From contig JACQCB010000075.1 of NCBI GenBank assembly GCA_016201805.1, forward strand, positions 1 through 20,532: DNA of 20,532 nt, read 5' to 3'. Below, piece after piece: positions 13,332 to 19,802 of the stretch. Position numbers and translations under genes: made by a program. Position 1 is the first letter of the stretch. Each line of letters starts with the position of its first letter. Origin of the DNA: Nitrospirota bacterium. GTDB taxonomy: Bacteria; Nitrospirota; Nitrospiria; Nitrospirales; Nitrospiraceae. Below the pieces are notes generated by a model, which ran no database searches, had not been told where the DNA came from, and saw only the letters and a list, made by a program, of their open reading frames with translations.

Positions 13332-14417
13332 TTGCAGAAAATCCTGGACCGCTACATTTTCGCTGAGCTGCTCCCCCCCTTTCTGATCAGTCTCATCGCG
13401 CTCTGCTTCGTCATGCTGACGAAGGAATTGCTGCGCCTCGTCGAACTCTTGGTTTCAAAGGGGGTCGGGTTTTTAGCCGTTCTCGACGTCTTTTTCCACC
13501 TCCTGCCGTCGTTTCTCGTCCTGACTCTGCCGATTGCCGGCATCATCGCCTCGATCACAGCCTTCAGCCGCCTCTCCTACGACAAAGAACTGGTGGCCAT
13601 GCGGGCCGCCGGCCTCAGCCTGTTCCGCCTCGCCCGCCCCGTCCTGATTTTTTCCTGTCTGGTCTTCGGGCTGACGCTAGTCCTCTCGCAGTGGGGCCAG
13701 CCCTGGACGAGTGTGTCCTTGAAAAAACTGGCCTTGAGCCTGCTGCGGGACCAGCTTACCCTGGCGCTGGACAAAGGAGTCTTCAACGAGCCGGTTCCCA
13801 GGATGATCATCTACGTCTCCGACCGCGAAGACGCCGGGGAAACCCAGGGCATCTTCATTTCGGATGAACGGAACCCGGCCGAATCCAGGGTCATCGTGGC
13901 CAGCCGCTACATCATCCTGAACGAGCCGGGCAGCAACCACGTCGGCATCCGCCTGTTCGACGGCGTTATTCACAGCCGGCCTTACGACATCAATCAATAC
14001 CACCAAGTGTCATTTTCAACGTACGACTTGCGGGCTGGCCTCAACCCCAACGTCTCCGACCAAGCCGAGGAACGGCCTTCCAAAGCTTCCGTCATCGAAC
14101 GGCTCAACCAAACCGGCTGGCGGGACACCGACGCCCGGCGTCGGCTCATGGAGTATTACAAAGACCTGGCCTTCCCCACCGCCGCGCTCATTTTCGGCAT
14201 GATCGGGGTCCCGGTCGGTATCGTCTCCAAGCGATCCGGCCGCGTCGGCGGCTTCGCCGTGGGCGTGATGATCGTGGTGCTCTACTACGTACTCAACGTC
14301 CTCTGCGAATTTTTCGTCACCACGCTGGTCCTGCCCCCCTTTGCCGGGGCCTGGCTGCCCAATGCCGTCTTCCTCGTCGCCGGGATCGCGCTGTTTTACC
14401 GCCTCAACCAACGGTAG
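13332..14417 (+). CDS. lptF: LPS export ABC transporter permease LptF
   Basis: LptF is one of the two inner-membrane permeases that, with the LptB ATPase, extract LPS from the inner membrane and push it along the LptC/LptA bridge. From the TTG at 13332 the protein has 361 residues and begins with QKILDRYIFAELLPPFL, the expected amphipathic start before helix 1. About six transmembrane helices are visible, three on each side of a periplasmic domain of roughly 160 residues, with the conserved AMRAAG coupling segment after helix 2. The TTG is supported by GAGG five bases upstream and by the promoter at 13269-13297; the ATG at 13203 lies before that promoter and would add an implausible polar stretch. 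lptG starts 5 nt after the stop. The family call is strong; the start is an inference. Confidence 0.92.
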   Translation: MQKILDRYIFAELLPPFLISLIALCFVMLTKELLRLVELLVSKGVGFLAVLDVFFHLLPSFLVLTLPIAGIIASITAFSRLSYDKELVAMRAAGLSLFRLARPVLIFSCLVFGLTLVLSQWGQPWTSVSLKKLALSLLRDQLTLALDKGVFNEPVPRMIIYVSDREDAGETQGIFISDERNPAESRVIVASRYIILNEPGSNHVGIRLFDGVIHSRPYDINQYHQVSFSTYDLRAGLNPNVSDQAEERPSKASVIERLNQTGWRDTDARRRLMEYYKDLAFPTAALIFGMIGVPVGIVSKRSGRVGGFAVGVMIVVLYYVLNVLCEFFVTTLVLPPFAGAWLPNAVFLVAGIALFYRLNQR

Positions 14418-14422
14418 CCGCC

Positions 14423-15514
14423 ATGACGATTTTGTTTCGCTATGTCATGACCGAATACAGCCGAGTCTTCGCGATGTGCTTTGCCGGACTGATGACGGTT
14501 TACCTTGTCGTGGACTTCTTTGAAAAAGTCCGCAAATTCATCCGGTACGACGCCGAACTCCTGACCATCCTGAGTTATTTTGCCTTTCGCACGCCCAGCA
14601 TTTCCTTTCAGATCGCCCCCCTGGCGGTGCTGATGGCCACCCTGCTCACCCTGGGGGTGCTGTCGAGGAACCATGAGATCACCGCCATGCGCAGTTGCGG
14701 GATCAGCCTCTACCGAATCGCTGCGCCTTTTTTGGCCCTGGCCCTAGCCATCTCGGGCATTCTCTTCATGCTCAGCTCCGTAGGCATGCCCTATGCCACC
14801 GCGCAAGCCGAATACATCAAAACCGCGCTGATTGAAAAAAAGATCGGGATGGCCAGGTTCAAAGCCGATCGCCCCTGGATTCAGATCGGCAATCAAACCC
14901 TCATGAACATCGAGGTCGTGGAACCGGACGGAATGACCTTACGGGGCATCCGCCTCTACCAACTCGGCGCAGACTTCCAATTGCAGGACCTGACCGAAGC
15001 CCAAGCCGTGCGCTACAACAACGGTGGATGGACGCTCCTCTCCGGCGTGCGCCGAACCTTGCTGCCGGACGGCCGGGTCCAGATCGAACCCTTCCAGAGC
15101 CAGCCGGTTCAGATGTCGCAGACGCCGGAAGACTTCACGACCTGGGCTGCCGTGGAGGCGGAAGAGATGACCTTGCCGTCTCTCCGCATCCATATCGATC
15201 GGCTGCGCAAGGACGGCTACAGCTTTACCCGACTGCTGACCGACTATCACGGCCGCATCGCCTTTCCCTTCGTCTGTGTCGTGATGACCGTCGTCGGCAT
15301 CGCCTTGAGCCTGCGCCGCAGCGGAGTCCGGGGAGGCGGCATGGCCGTGGGCATCGGCCAAGCGCTCATGATCGGGTTCCTCTACTGGACGGCCCATTCG
15401 GTCGCCATCGCCCTGGGACGGAGTAATGTTATGGCGCCCATGATGGCCGGATGGATTGCTAATCTTTTGTTCCTCTCCTTCGGCCTCTACCTGTTTCTCA
15501 AGGTCAGGCAATAG
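14423..15514 (+). CDS. lptG: LPS export ABC transporter permease LptG
   Basis: LptG is the partner permease of LptF in LPS extraction from the inner membrane. It has 363 residues, opening MTILFRYVMTEYSRVF with the following VVDFFEKVRKF segment typical of LptG, three N-terminal helices, the coupling segment AMRSCGIS, a periplasmic beta-rich domain (about residues 120-270) and three C-terminal helices. It starts 5 nt after the lptF stop, so the two are co-transcribed and probably translationally linked; no separate Shine-Dalgarno is seen. A phased inverted repeat follows the stop within 20 nt and may end the transcript. LptB, LptC and LptA are not in the window. Confidence 0.94.
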   Translation: MTILFRYVMTEYSRVFAMCFAGLMTVYLVVDFFEKVRKFIRYDAELLTILSYFAFRTPSISFQIAPLAVLMATLLTLGVLSRNHEITAMRSCGISLYRIAAPFLALALAISGILFMLSSVGMPYATAQAEYIKTALIEKKIGMARFKADRPWIQIGNQTLMNIEVVEPDGMTLRGIRLYQLGADFQLQDLTEAQAVRYNNGGWTLLSGVRRTLLPDGRVQIEPFQSQPVQMSQTPEDFTTWAAVEAEEMTLPSLRIHIDRLRKDGYSFTRLLTDYHGRIAFPFVCVVMTVVGIALSLRRSGVRGGGMAVGIGQALMIGFLYWTAHSVAIALGRSNVMAPMMAGWIANLLFLSFGLYLFLKVRQ

Positions 15515-15530
15515 GCGAAAGGCGAGGGCG

Positions 15531-15595
15531 CAATGGTGAATGCTCAATGTTGAATTCTGGATTGAACATTGAAAATTCACCATTCAAAATTGCAA
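15531..15595. repeat. Heptad-phased inverted repeat after lptG
   Basis: The stretch divides into consecutive 7-mers: caatggt, gaatgct, caatgtt, gaattct (15531-15558), then after 2 nt attgaac, attgaaa, attcacc, attcaaa, attgcaa (15561-15595). Arms 15532-15557 and 15559-15584 match at 22 of 26 positions around a 1-nt centre. Just before it, AGGCGAA and AGGCGAG (15513-15526) make another pair of 7-mers. It may serve as the end of the lptF-lptG transcript. Confidence 0.85.
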
Positions 15596-15613
15596 CTGCC
15601 TGCGCGGGTCGAG

Positions 15614-15642
15614 TTGACTGACGGAAGAGCTTGGGGTAAAAG
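15614..15642 (+). promoter_or_regulatory. Possible promoter of the fabF-ACP-lpxD group
   Basis: TTGACT (15614-15619) and TAAAAG (15637-15642) are 17 nt apart, giving a start near 15649. The -10 matches only four of six consensus positions, so this is a moderate candidate. Confidence 0.4.
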
Positions 15643-15687
15643 AAGGTCGTCGGTGAAAATCTGTACCGGGTGAGCAACTCCTATCGC

Positions 15688-16941
15688 ATGAAGACTCGTG
15701 TCGTCGTCACAGGCCTCGGCGTCGTGTCGCCGATCGGCATCGGAGTCGGACCTTTTTGGAAGGCGGCCCTGGAAGGCCGGTCCGGCATTACCGCGCTCTC
15801 CTCCTTCGGAGAGCTTCCGCTGGACGCCTACCGGTCCCGGGTGGCCGGACAGGTATTGGATTTCGACTCGGTCCGGTTTCCGGACTCGCTCCACGCGGAT
15901 CGCATCGACCGCTATGCCCAGTTCGCCCTTGCCGCCACGAATGAAGCGGTGGCGGACGCCGGCCTCCGCATGGAGCAGGAACGCCCGCACCGAGTCGGCG
16001 TGATCGTGGGCGCCGGCATGGGCGGGATGGTGATGGGCGAGCGGGAGATCACCCGGCTCTACCAGAGCCAGAAGCCGAACCGCGTTCATCCCAATTTCAT
16101 CCCGATGATCACGCTCAATTCGGCGTCCGGCATCGTGGCCATGGCGCATGGGGCCAAGGGCCCCAACCTGACGATCTCCACCGCCTGTTCCTCCAGCGCC
16201 CATGCCATCGGCCAAGCCCTCACCTGCATCCGGTCGGGGCAAGCGGACGTGGTGATCGCCGCCGGAGCCGATGCCAGCATCACGCCGCTCGTCTTTGCCG
16301 GGTTCTGCTCACTACGGGTGCTGTCCACCGGCTTCAACGATCAGCCGGCACGGGCCTCCCGGCCCTTCGACCGGGCCCGCGACGGGTTTGTCATGGGCGA
16401 AGGCGCCGGGGCCCTCATCCTGGAAAGCCTGGCCCATGCGAAAAAACGCAAGGCCCGCATCTATGCCGAAGTGGCCGGCTATGCCGCAACCAGCGAAGCC
16501 TACCACATGGTCATCCCCCGCGAGGACGGCGAGGAAGTCGCCACGACCATCCGGTTGGCCCTCAAAGATGCCGCGGCGACGCCCGCGCAAGTGGACTATA
16601 TCAATGCCCATGCCACCAGCACCCCGATCGGCGACGTGGTGGAAGTCAAAGCCATCCGCCGGGTCTTCAAGGCCAGGGCCGAAAAAATCGCGGTGAACGC
16701 CACCAAGTCCCTGGTCGGCCATACCTTGGGCGCTGCCGGAGCGATCGGAGCTCTGACCTGTTCCTTGGCTATCGAAACGGGGCAACTGCACCCGACCATC
16801 AATTATGAGGAACCTGATCCGGCCTGTGCGCTGCCGGGCATTTCAGCCGACGTCCAGGAGCGGCCGATCAAGGTCGCCCTCCTGAACGCCTTCGGGTTTG
16901 GAAGCAACAACGCCGCGGTCGTCTTCAAGAAGTACGCCTGA
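15688..16941 (+). CDS. fabF: Beta-ketoacyl-ACP synthase II (FabF type)
   Basis: The enzyme condenses malonyl-ACP with acyl-ACP in fatty-acid elongation. From ATG 15688 it has 417 residues and opens MKTRVVVTGLGVVSPIG, as FabF proteins do. The Cys-His-His catalytic triad is complete: Cys167 in STACSSSAHAIG, His308 in NAHATSTP and His345 in KSLVGHTLGAAG, with Lys340 beside it. An in-frame GTG at 15670 would add six residues; neither start has a clear ribosome site. An ACP gene and lpxD follow on the same strand, so this copy may serve lipid A acyl-chain synthesis rather than bulk membrane lipid; that is inferred from context. It may be a paralogue of a fabF in the main fatty-acid cluster, which is not in this window. 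Confidence 0.94.
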   Translation: MKTRVVVTGLGVVSPIGIGVGPFWKAALEGRSGITALSSFGELPLDAYRSRVAGQVLDFDSVRFPDSLHADRIDRYAQFALAATNEAVADAGLRMEQERPHRVGVIVGAGMGGMVMGEREITRLYQSQKPNRVHPNFIPMITLNSASGIVAMAHGAKGPNLTISTACSSSAHAIGQALTCIRSGQADVVIAAGADASITPLVFAGFCSLRVLSTGFNDQPARASRPFDRARDGFVMGEGAGALILESLAHAKKRKARIYAEVAGYAATSEAYHMVIPREDGEEVATTIRLALKDAAATPAQVDYINAHATSTPIGDVVEVKAIRRVFKARAEKIAVNATKSLVGHTLGAAGAIGALTCSLAIETGQLHPTINYEEPDPACALPGISADVQERPIKVALLNAFGFGSNNAAVVFKKYA

Positions 16942-16992
16942 CCGCCCCGGCACGCAACGACCACCTATCATCATCGGCTCAAAGGATTCTGC

Positions 16993-17313
16993 ATGGCTCC
17001 TGATCTTGCAATCGCCGCCCGCATTCACACCGCCCTGGCCGACTACCTCAAGAAGGACGTGCGCACGATCGAGGCCCGTCACGCCCTGCGCGACGACCTC
17101 GGCCTGGACTCCATGGGGACGATCGAATTGCTCTACCGGATCGAAGAAACCTTCGACTTGCAAATTCCAGACGAAGACCTGCAGAAACTCAGGACCGTCG
17201 GTGACGTGACGACCTACGTCGAAGGACGGCTCAAGTCCGTTCCCAAGGCCGGTCCCGTCAAGAAGGCGGCCAAGCCGTCCTCCAAACGTCCCTCCACAAA
17301 GAAAAAAGGATAA
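16993..17313 (+). CDS. Acyl carrier protein with lysine-rich C-terminal tail
   Basis: Acyl carrier proteins hold growing acyl chains on a 4'-phosphopantetheine arm. The attachment motif DLGLDSM is present with the acceptor Ser40, within a normal four-helix ACP domain of about 80 residues. The last 25 or so residues (from PKAGPVKKAAK) are rich in Lys, Pro and Ser, unlike the compact acidic ACP of E. coli. The ATG has AAAGGA about 7 nt upstream. The gene lies 51 nt after the FabF-type synthase and 4 nt before lpxD; LpxD takes its 3-hydroxyacyl group from an ACP. A dedicated ACP for lipid A synthesis is therefore plausible. A general AcpP role cannot be excluded. Confidence 0.92.
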   Translation: MAPDLAIAARIHTALADYLKKDVRTIEARHALRDDLGLDSMGTIELLYRIEETFDLQIPDEDLQKLRTVGDVTTYVEGRLKSVPKAGPVKKAAKPSSKRPSTKKKG

Positions 17314-17317
17314 GCCT

Positions 17318-18397
17318 GTGCCGGTCTACCATGCACGTCAGATCAGACTGAGCGAAATCGGACAGGCCGTCGGCGCAACGATCGTCGGCCGTCCCGACAT
17401 GATTGTGAGCGGCGCGTCCAGCCTCGAGCTGGCCGAACCGGGCCATCTGGCTTATATCGACAGCGATCGCTTCATCAAGCCGGCCCTTGTCTCCCGCGCC
17501 GCCGCCTTTGTGGTCGGCCGCCCGATCGCTGAGATCGACCGCCCCCAGTTGGTCATCCCCAATCCCAAATATGTCTTTGCCCGCATCGTCCAGCAGTTCT
17601 TTACACGGCCCGACCGGGCGCGCGGCGTCTCGGAGCAGATGACGCAAGGCACGGACGTCCGGATCGGGGCCGACGCCTCCATCTGGCCCTTTGTGACGCT
17701 CGGCGATCGGGTGAAAATCGGCGCGCGGGCGACGCTCTATCCCGGCGTGTTCATCGGAGACGACGTCACGGTGGGAGACGATGTCGTCCTCTACCCTAAC
17801 GTCACGATCCGCGAGGGCTGCGCGATCGGAGCCAGGGTTATTATTCACAGCGGGACGGTCATCGGCAGCGACGGTTTCGGCTATGTCCCGCACGAAGGCC
17901 GCCATCATAAAATCCCTCAGCTCGGTTCCGTCACGATCGAAGACGACGTGGAACTGGGGGCCAACGTGACGGTGGACCGGGCCACCTTCGGCCGAACGGT
18001 CATCGGACGCGGCACCAAGGTGGACAACCTCGTCCAGATCGCCCACAACGTTTCGATCGGAGCGGACTCGATTCTCGTCGCCCAGGTGGGAATCGCCGGC
18101 AGCACCACGCTCGGACACCACGTGGTGGTGGGAGGCCAGGCAGGACTGGCCGATCACATCGAAGTAGGAGACCGGGTCATGATCGCGGCACGCTCGGGGG
18201 TCAACCGCAGCCTGGCCTCAAACCAGATCGTCTCCGGCGCGCCGGTCATGCCGCACGAAATCGCCATCAAGGCCCAGGCCATCATCCCCAGACTGCCGGA
18301 GCTTCGGCAACTAGTGCGGGACCTGGACCAGCGGGTCCGGTCCTTGGAAGCGGCCAAGCCGGCAAGAAAAAAATCTCCGGGCAAAAAGCAGCGGTAA
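17318..18397 (+). CDS. lpxD: UDP-3-O-(3-hydroxyacyl)glucosamine N-acyltransferase LpxD
   Basis: LpxD transfers a 3-hydroxyacyl chain from ACP to the 2-amino group of UDP-3-O-acylglucosamine, the third step of lipid A synthesis, at the cytoplasmic side of the membrane. The 359 residues comprise an N-terminal uridine-binding domain (about 1-105), a left-handed beta helix of hexapeptide repeats (about 110-290) and a C-terminal helix ending in a lysine-rich tail. The catalytic His243 lies in VQIAHNV, and the DGFGYV and KIPQLG segments are conserved. The start is GTG, supported by AAGGA 7 nt upstream, and only 4 nt separate it from the ACP stop, so the two are tightly coupled. Its lysine-rich tail resembles that of the neighbouring ACP in composition. 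Confidence 0.95.
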   Translation: MPVYHARQIRLSEIGQAVGATIVGRPDMIVSGASSLELAEPGHLAYIDSDRFIKPALVSRAAAFVVGRPIAEIDRPQLVIPNPKYVFARIVQQFFTRPDRARGVSEQMTQGTDVRIGADASIWPFVTLGDRVKIGARATLYPGVFIGDDVTVGDDVVLYPNVTIREGCAIGARVIIHSGTVIGSDGFGYVPHEGRHHKIPQLGSVTIEDDVELGANVTVDRATFGRTVIGRGTKVDNLVQIAHNVSIGADSILVAQVGIAGSTTLGHHVVVGGQAGLADHIEVGDRVMIAARSGVNRSLASNQIVSGAPVMPHEIAIKAQAIIPRLPELRQLVRDLDQRVRSLEAAKPARKKSPGKKQR

Positions 18398-18422
18398 CGG
18401 TTCCGCCGCCGATCCGTTTCCC

Positions 18423-18953
18423 TCAATGCCTGCTCTGAAGCATCAGATCTCGCCAGAAGTACATCTTCGCCCAGAAAAATCCGGCCCACGGCATCAAAAA
18501 GGCGGCCATGTAATAGACCTGGCCGAAAACGGCGCTCAAGGCTGCGGCGCCGAGCAGCCCCGCAGCCCCGGCCGCATAGTAGAAGGGCACCAGGTTTCGG
18601 CCGGGATGTTGAAGGTCGGGAACCGGCAGCTCCCGTTTGGATCGCTTCTGCCCGCTTCGCGAAAACATTCTCAGCCGGCCGGCGAAATAACCGGGATAGT
18701 CCCGAAGCAGGTACTGATGGTAGCGAGTCTGTCCCCACCCCAATAGTCCGCCAGCCATCAGCAAGGCTGTACTCTCGACAAACGTGCGCCAGCTATAGTC
18801 CTCGAACATAAACTGGTAGATCAGCGATCCAGTGCCGGAAACGAGAAAAATCAAGCCCAACAGGCCGGACGGGAAGAGGATGTGGGTCTTCACATACTCG
18901 CGAGCCATGTCGCTCTCGCCTTCCAATCGCTTTGCGGTAATGATCTTCGGCAT
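18423..18953 (-). CDS. Four-helix membrane protein, unknown function
   Basis: I do not recognise a family. The 176-residue product has a short polar N-terminus, a first helix (HILFPSGLLGLIFLVSGTGS), a second (ALLMAGGLLGWG), a basic cytoplasmic-looking loop of about 45 residues containing RMFSRSGQKRSKRE, and two closely spaced helices near the C-terminus. An aromatic, charged segment (WAKMYFWRDLM) follows. It is probably an inner-membrane protein. The start is ambiguous: ATG 18953 is used, but ATG 18908 (MAREYVKTH, 161 residues) has a purine-rich stretch upstream and would remove only polar residues. It is downstream of the yacG-like gene on the same strand, with about 30 nt between, and converges on lpxD with a gap of only 25 nt. 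Confidence 0.7.
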   Translation of the reverse strand: MPKIITAKRLEGESDMAREYVKTHILFPSGLLGLIFLVSGTGSLIYQFMFEDYSWRTFVESTALLMAGGLLGWGQTRYHQYLLRDYPGYFAGRLRMFSRSGQKRSKRELPVPDLQHPGRNLVPFYYAAGAAGLLGAAALSAVFGQVYYMAAFLMPWAGFFWAKMYFWRDLMLQSRH

Positions 18954-18983
18954 GGATCGCAATGGAACGGGGGTTACGGACCG

Positions 18984-19214
18984 TCAGGAATCTCTCCGCG
19001 ATTCATCGTGGAACGTTGCATCTTCCAGCTCTGACGATGCATCGGAGTCGGAATGCGTGCCAGCGACACGATACCGTTCGTCGGCCCAGGCACCAAGATC
19101 AATGATTTGACAGCGTTCCGAGCAAAACGGACGCCAGGGATTGCCCTCCCACTCCACGTCGCGCCGACAACAAGGGCAACGCCTGCTCGATCTTGCGGTC
19201 ACAGCGGCGCGCAT
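18984..19214 (-). CDS. yacG: YacG-type zinc-ribbon protein (DNA gyrase inhibitor family)
   Basis: YacG proteins are small zinc-binding proteins; the E. coli member binds GyrB and inhibits gyrase. This 76-residue copy has the four zinc ligands in CPCC (Cys13, Cys16) and FCSERC (Cys31, Cys35), followed by the family signature DLGAWADERYRVAG. The C-terminal tail is Ser/Asp/Glu-rich. The ATG at 19214 has a strong AAGGAGGG, but 12 nt away, and it overlaps a TATAAT word. A GTG four codons later is an alternative start, giving 72 residues. The unknown membrane-protein gene follows on the same strand. The family call is firm; the start is not. Confidence 0.9.
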   Translation of the reverse strand: MRAAVTARSSRRCPCCRRDVEWEGNPWRPFCSERCQIIDLGAWADERYRVAGTHSDSDASSELEDATFHDESRRDS

Positions 19215-19523
19215 TATACCAACAAGCCCTCCTTACTTGCACGGGCAAGAACGCGTCGCTTCTTCTTGCAACGCAGATTCTTTTCCTCTCCAGACGCGAC
19301 GTTTTGAGCGCGCTCGCGAGTAACCCTTCGTACCGAGAGGCGTTTCAACTTGCCGCATCGTTTCCGTCAATCCCCATGCGAAACCGGATGAGTCCGGACC
19401 AGCAAAACGGCGCGGAGCGCGCACTTCTGAGTCTCCAATCACCGATCACCACATCCCACGCATGTCTCGTAAATCGACGCTTCGAAAACCTATTTTTCCT
19501 GTCCCCAAAAACTGTTGACTGAC

Positions 19524-19544
19524 TGTGGGTAACCCTGTGAATGA
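19524..19544. promoter_or_regulatory. Two adjacent DnaA-box-like words
   Basis: TGTGGGTAA (19524-19532) and TGTGAATGA (19536-19544) lie in the same orientation, 12 nt apart. Each departs from the reverse complement of TTATNCACA by one base. A third word, TTATGCACA at 19778-19786, matches the consensus exactly in the opposite orientation. Nine-mers with one mismatch occur by chance, so this is tentative. Confidence 0.3.
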
Positions 19545-19583
19545 AGTTGGGCCGATAAGGAAATCAGCACGCCGTAGCAGACT

Positions 19584-19598
19584 GCACAAATTTTGTGC
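19584..19598. repeat. 15-nt palindrome GCACAAATTTTGTGC
   Basis: Two perfect 7-nt arms flank a single central base. The size and symmetry suit a dimeric DNA-binding protein, but no promoter is evident nearby. Confidence 0.4.
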
Positions 19599-19802
19599 TG
19601 GCAAATCATCGCGGTTTCCGCTACTTAGACATCTTAGTGGATGGCAGCATGGCGCCCCCAATATACGGTGGCAAACGACTCTTTTGCGCTTCTCCATTGT
19701 CCATCTTGCCCATCCCAAAGCAGGGCAATTAAATCGAACTCCAGGGCGATTCGAAGGCAGGACAGGCTCACCCAATCTTATGCACAGGCCCCTTCGAGCA
19801 AA

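Larger units (their letters stand above)
19215..19802. other. 588-bp stretch without a recognisable gene
   Basis: Reading frames here are short, overlap on both strands and show no known motif. The base composition looks less GC-rich than the flanking genes. It holds two adjacent and one separate DnaA-box-like words, a 15-nt palindrome and the upstream region of the yacG-like gene. No tRNA fold was found. It may be regulatory DNA or the remains of lost genes. Confidence 0.6.

Noticed and set aside
19375..19402. Hammerhead-ribozyme-like words (cgaaac followed by gatgagtccggac)
   Set aside because: The conserved CUGAUGA is not present (it reads GGATGA), the GAAA does not follow stem II, and no cleavage-site stem could be found in the right order.
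19735..19770. TTCGAA sequence resembling a tRNA T-loop
   Set aside because: The flanking bases do not form a T-stem and no acceptor, D or anticodon arms are nearby on either strand.
19446..19775. 109-codon open frame on the minus strand, with overlapping plus-strand frames at 19525-19905
   Set aside because: No recognisable motif, poor codon texture, no ribosome site, and the plus-strand frame runs into cbiZ antisense; treated as non-coding.
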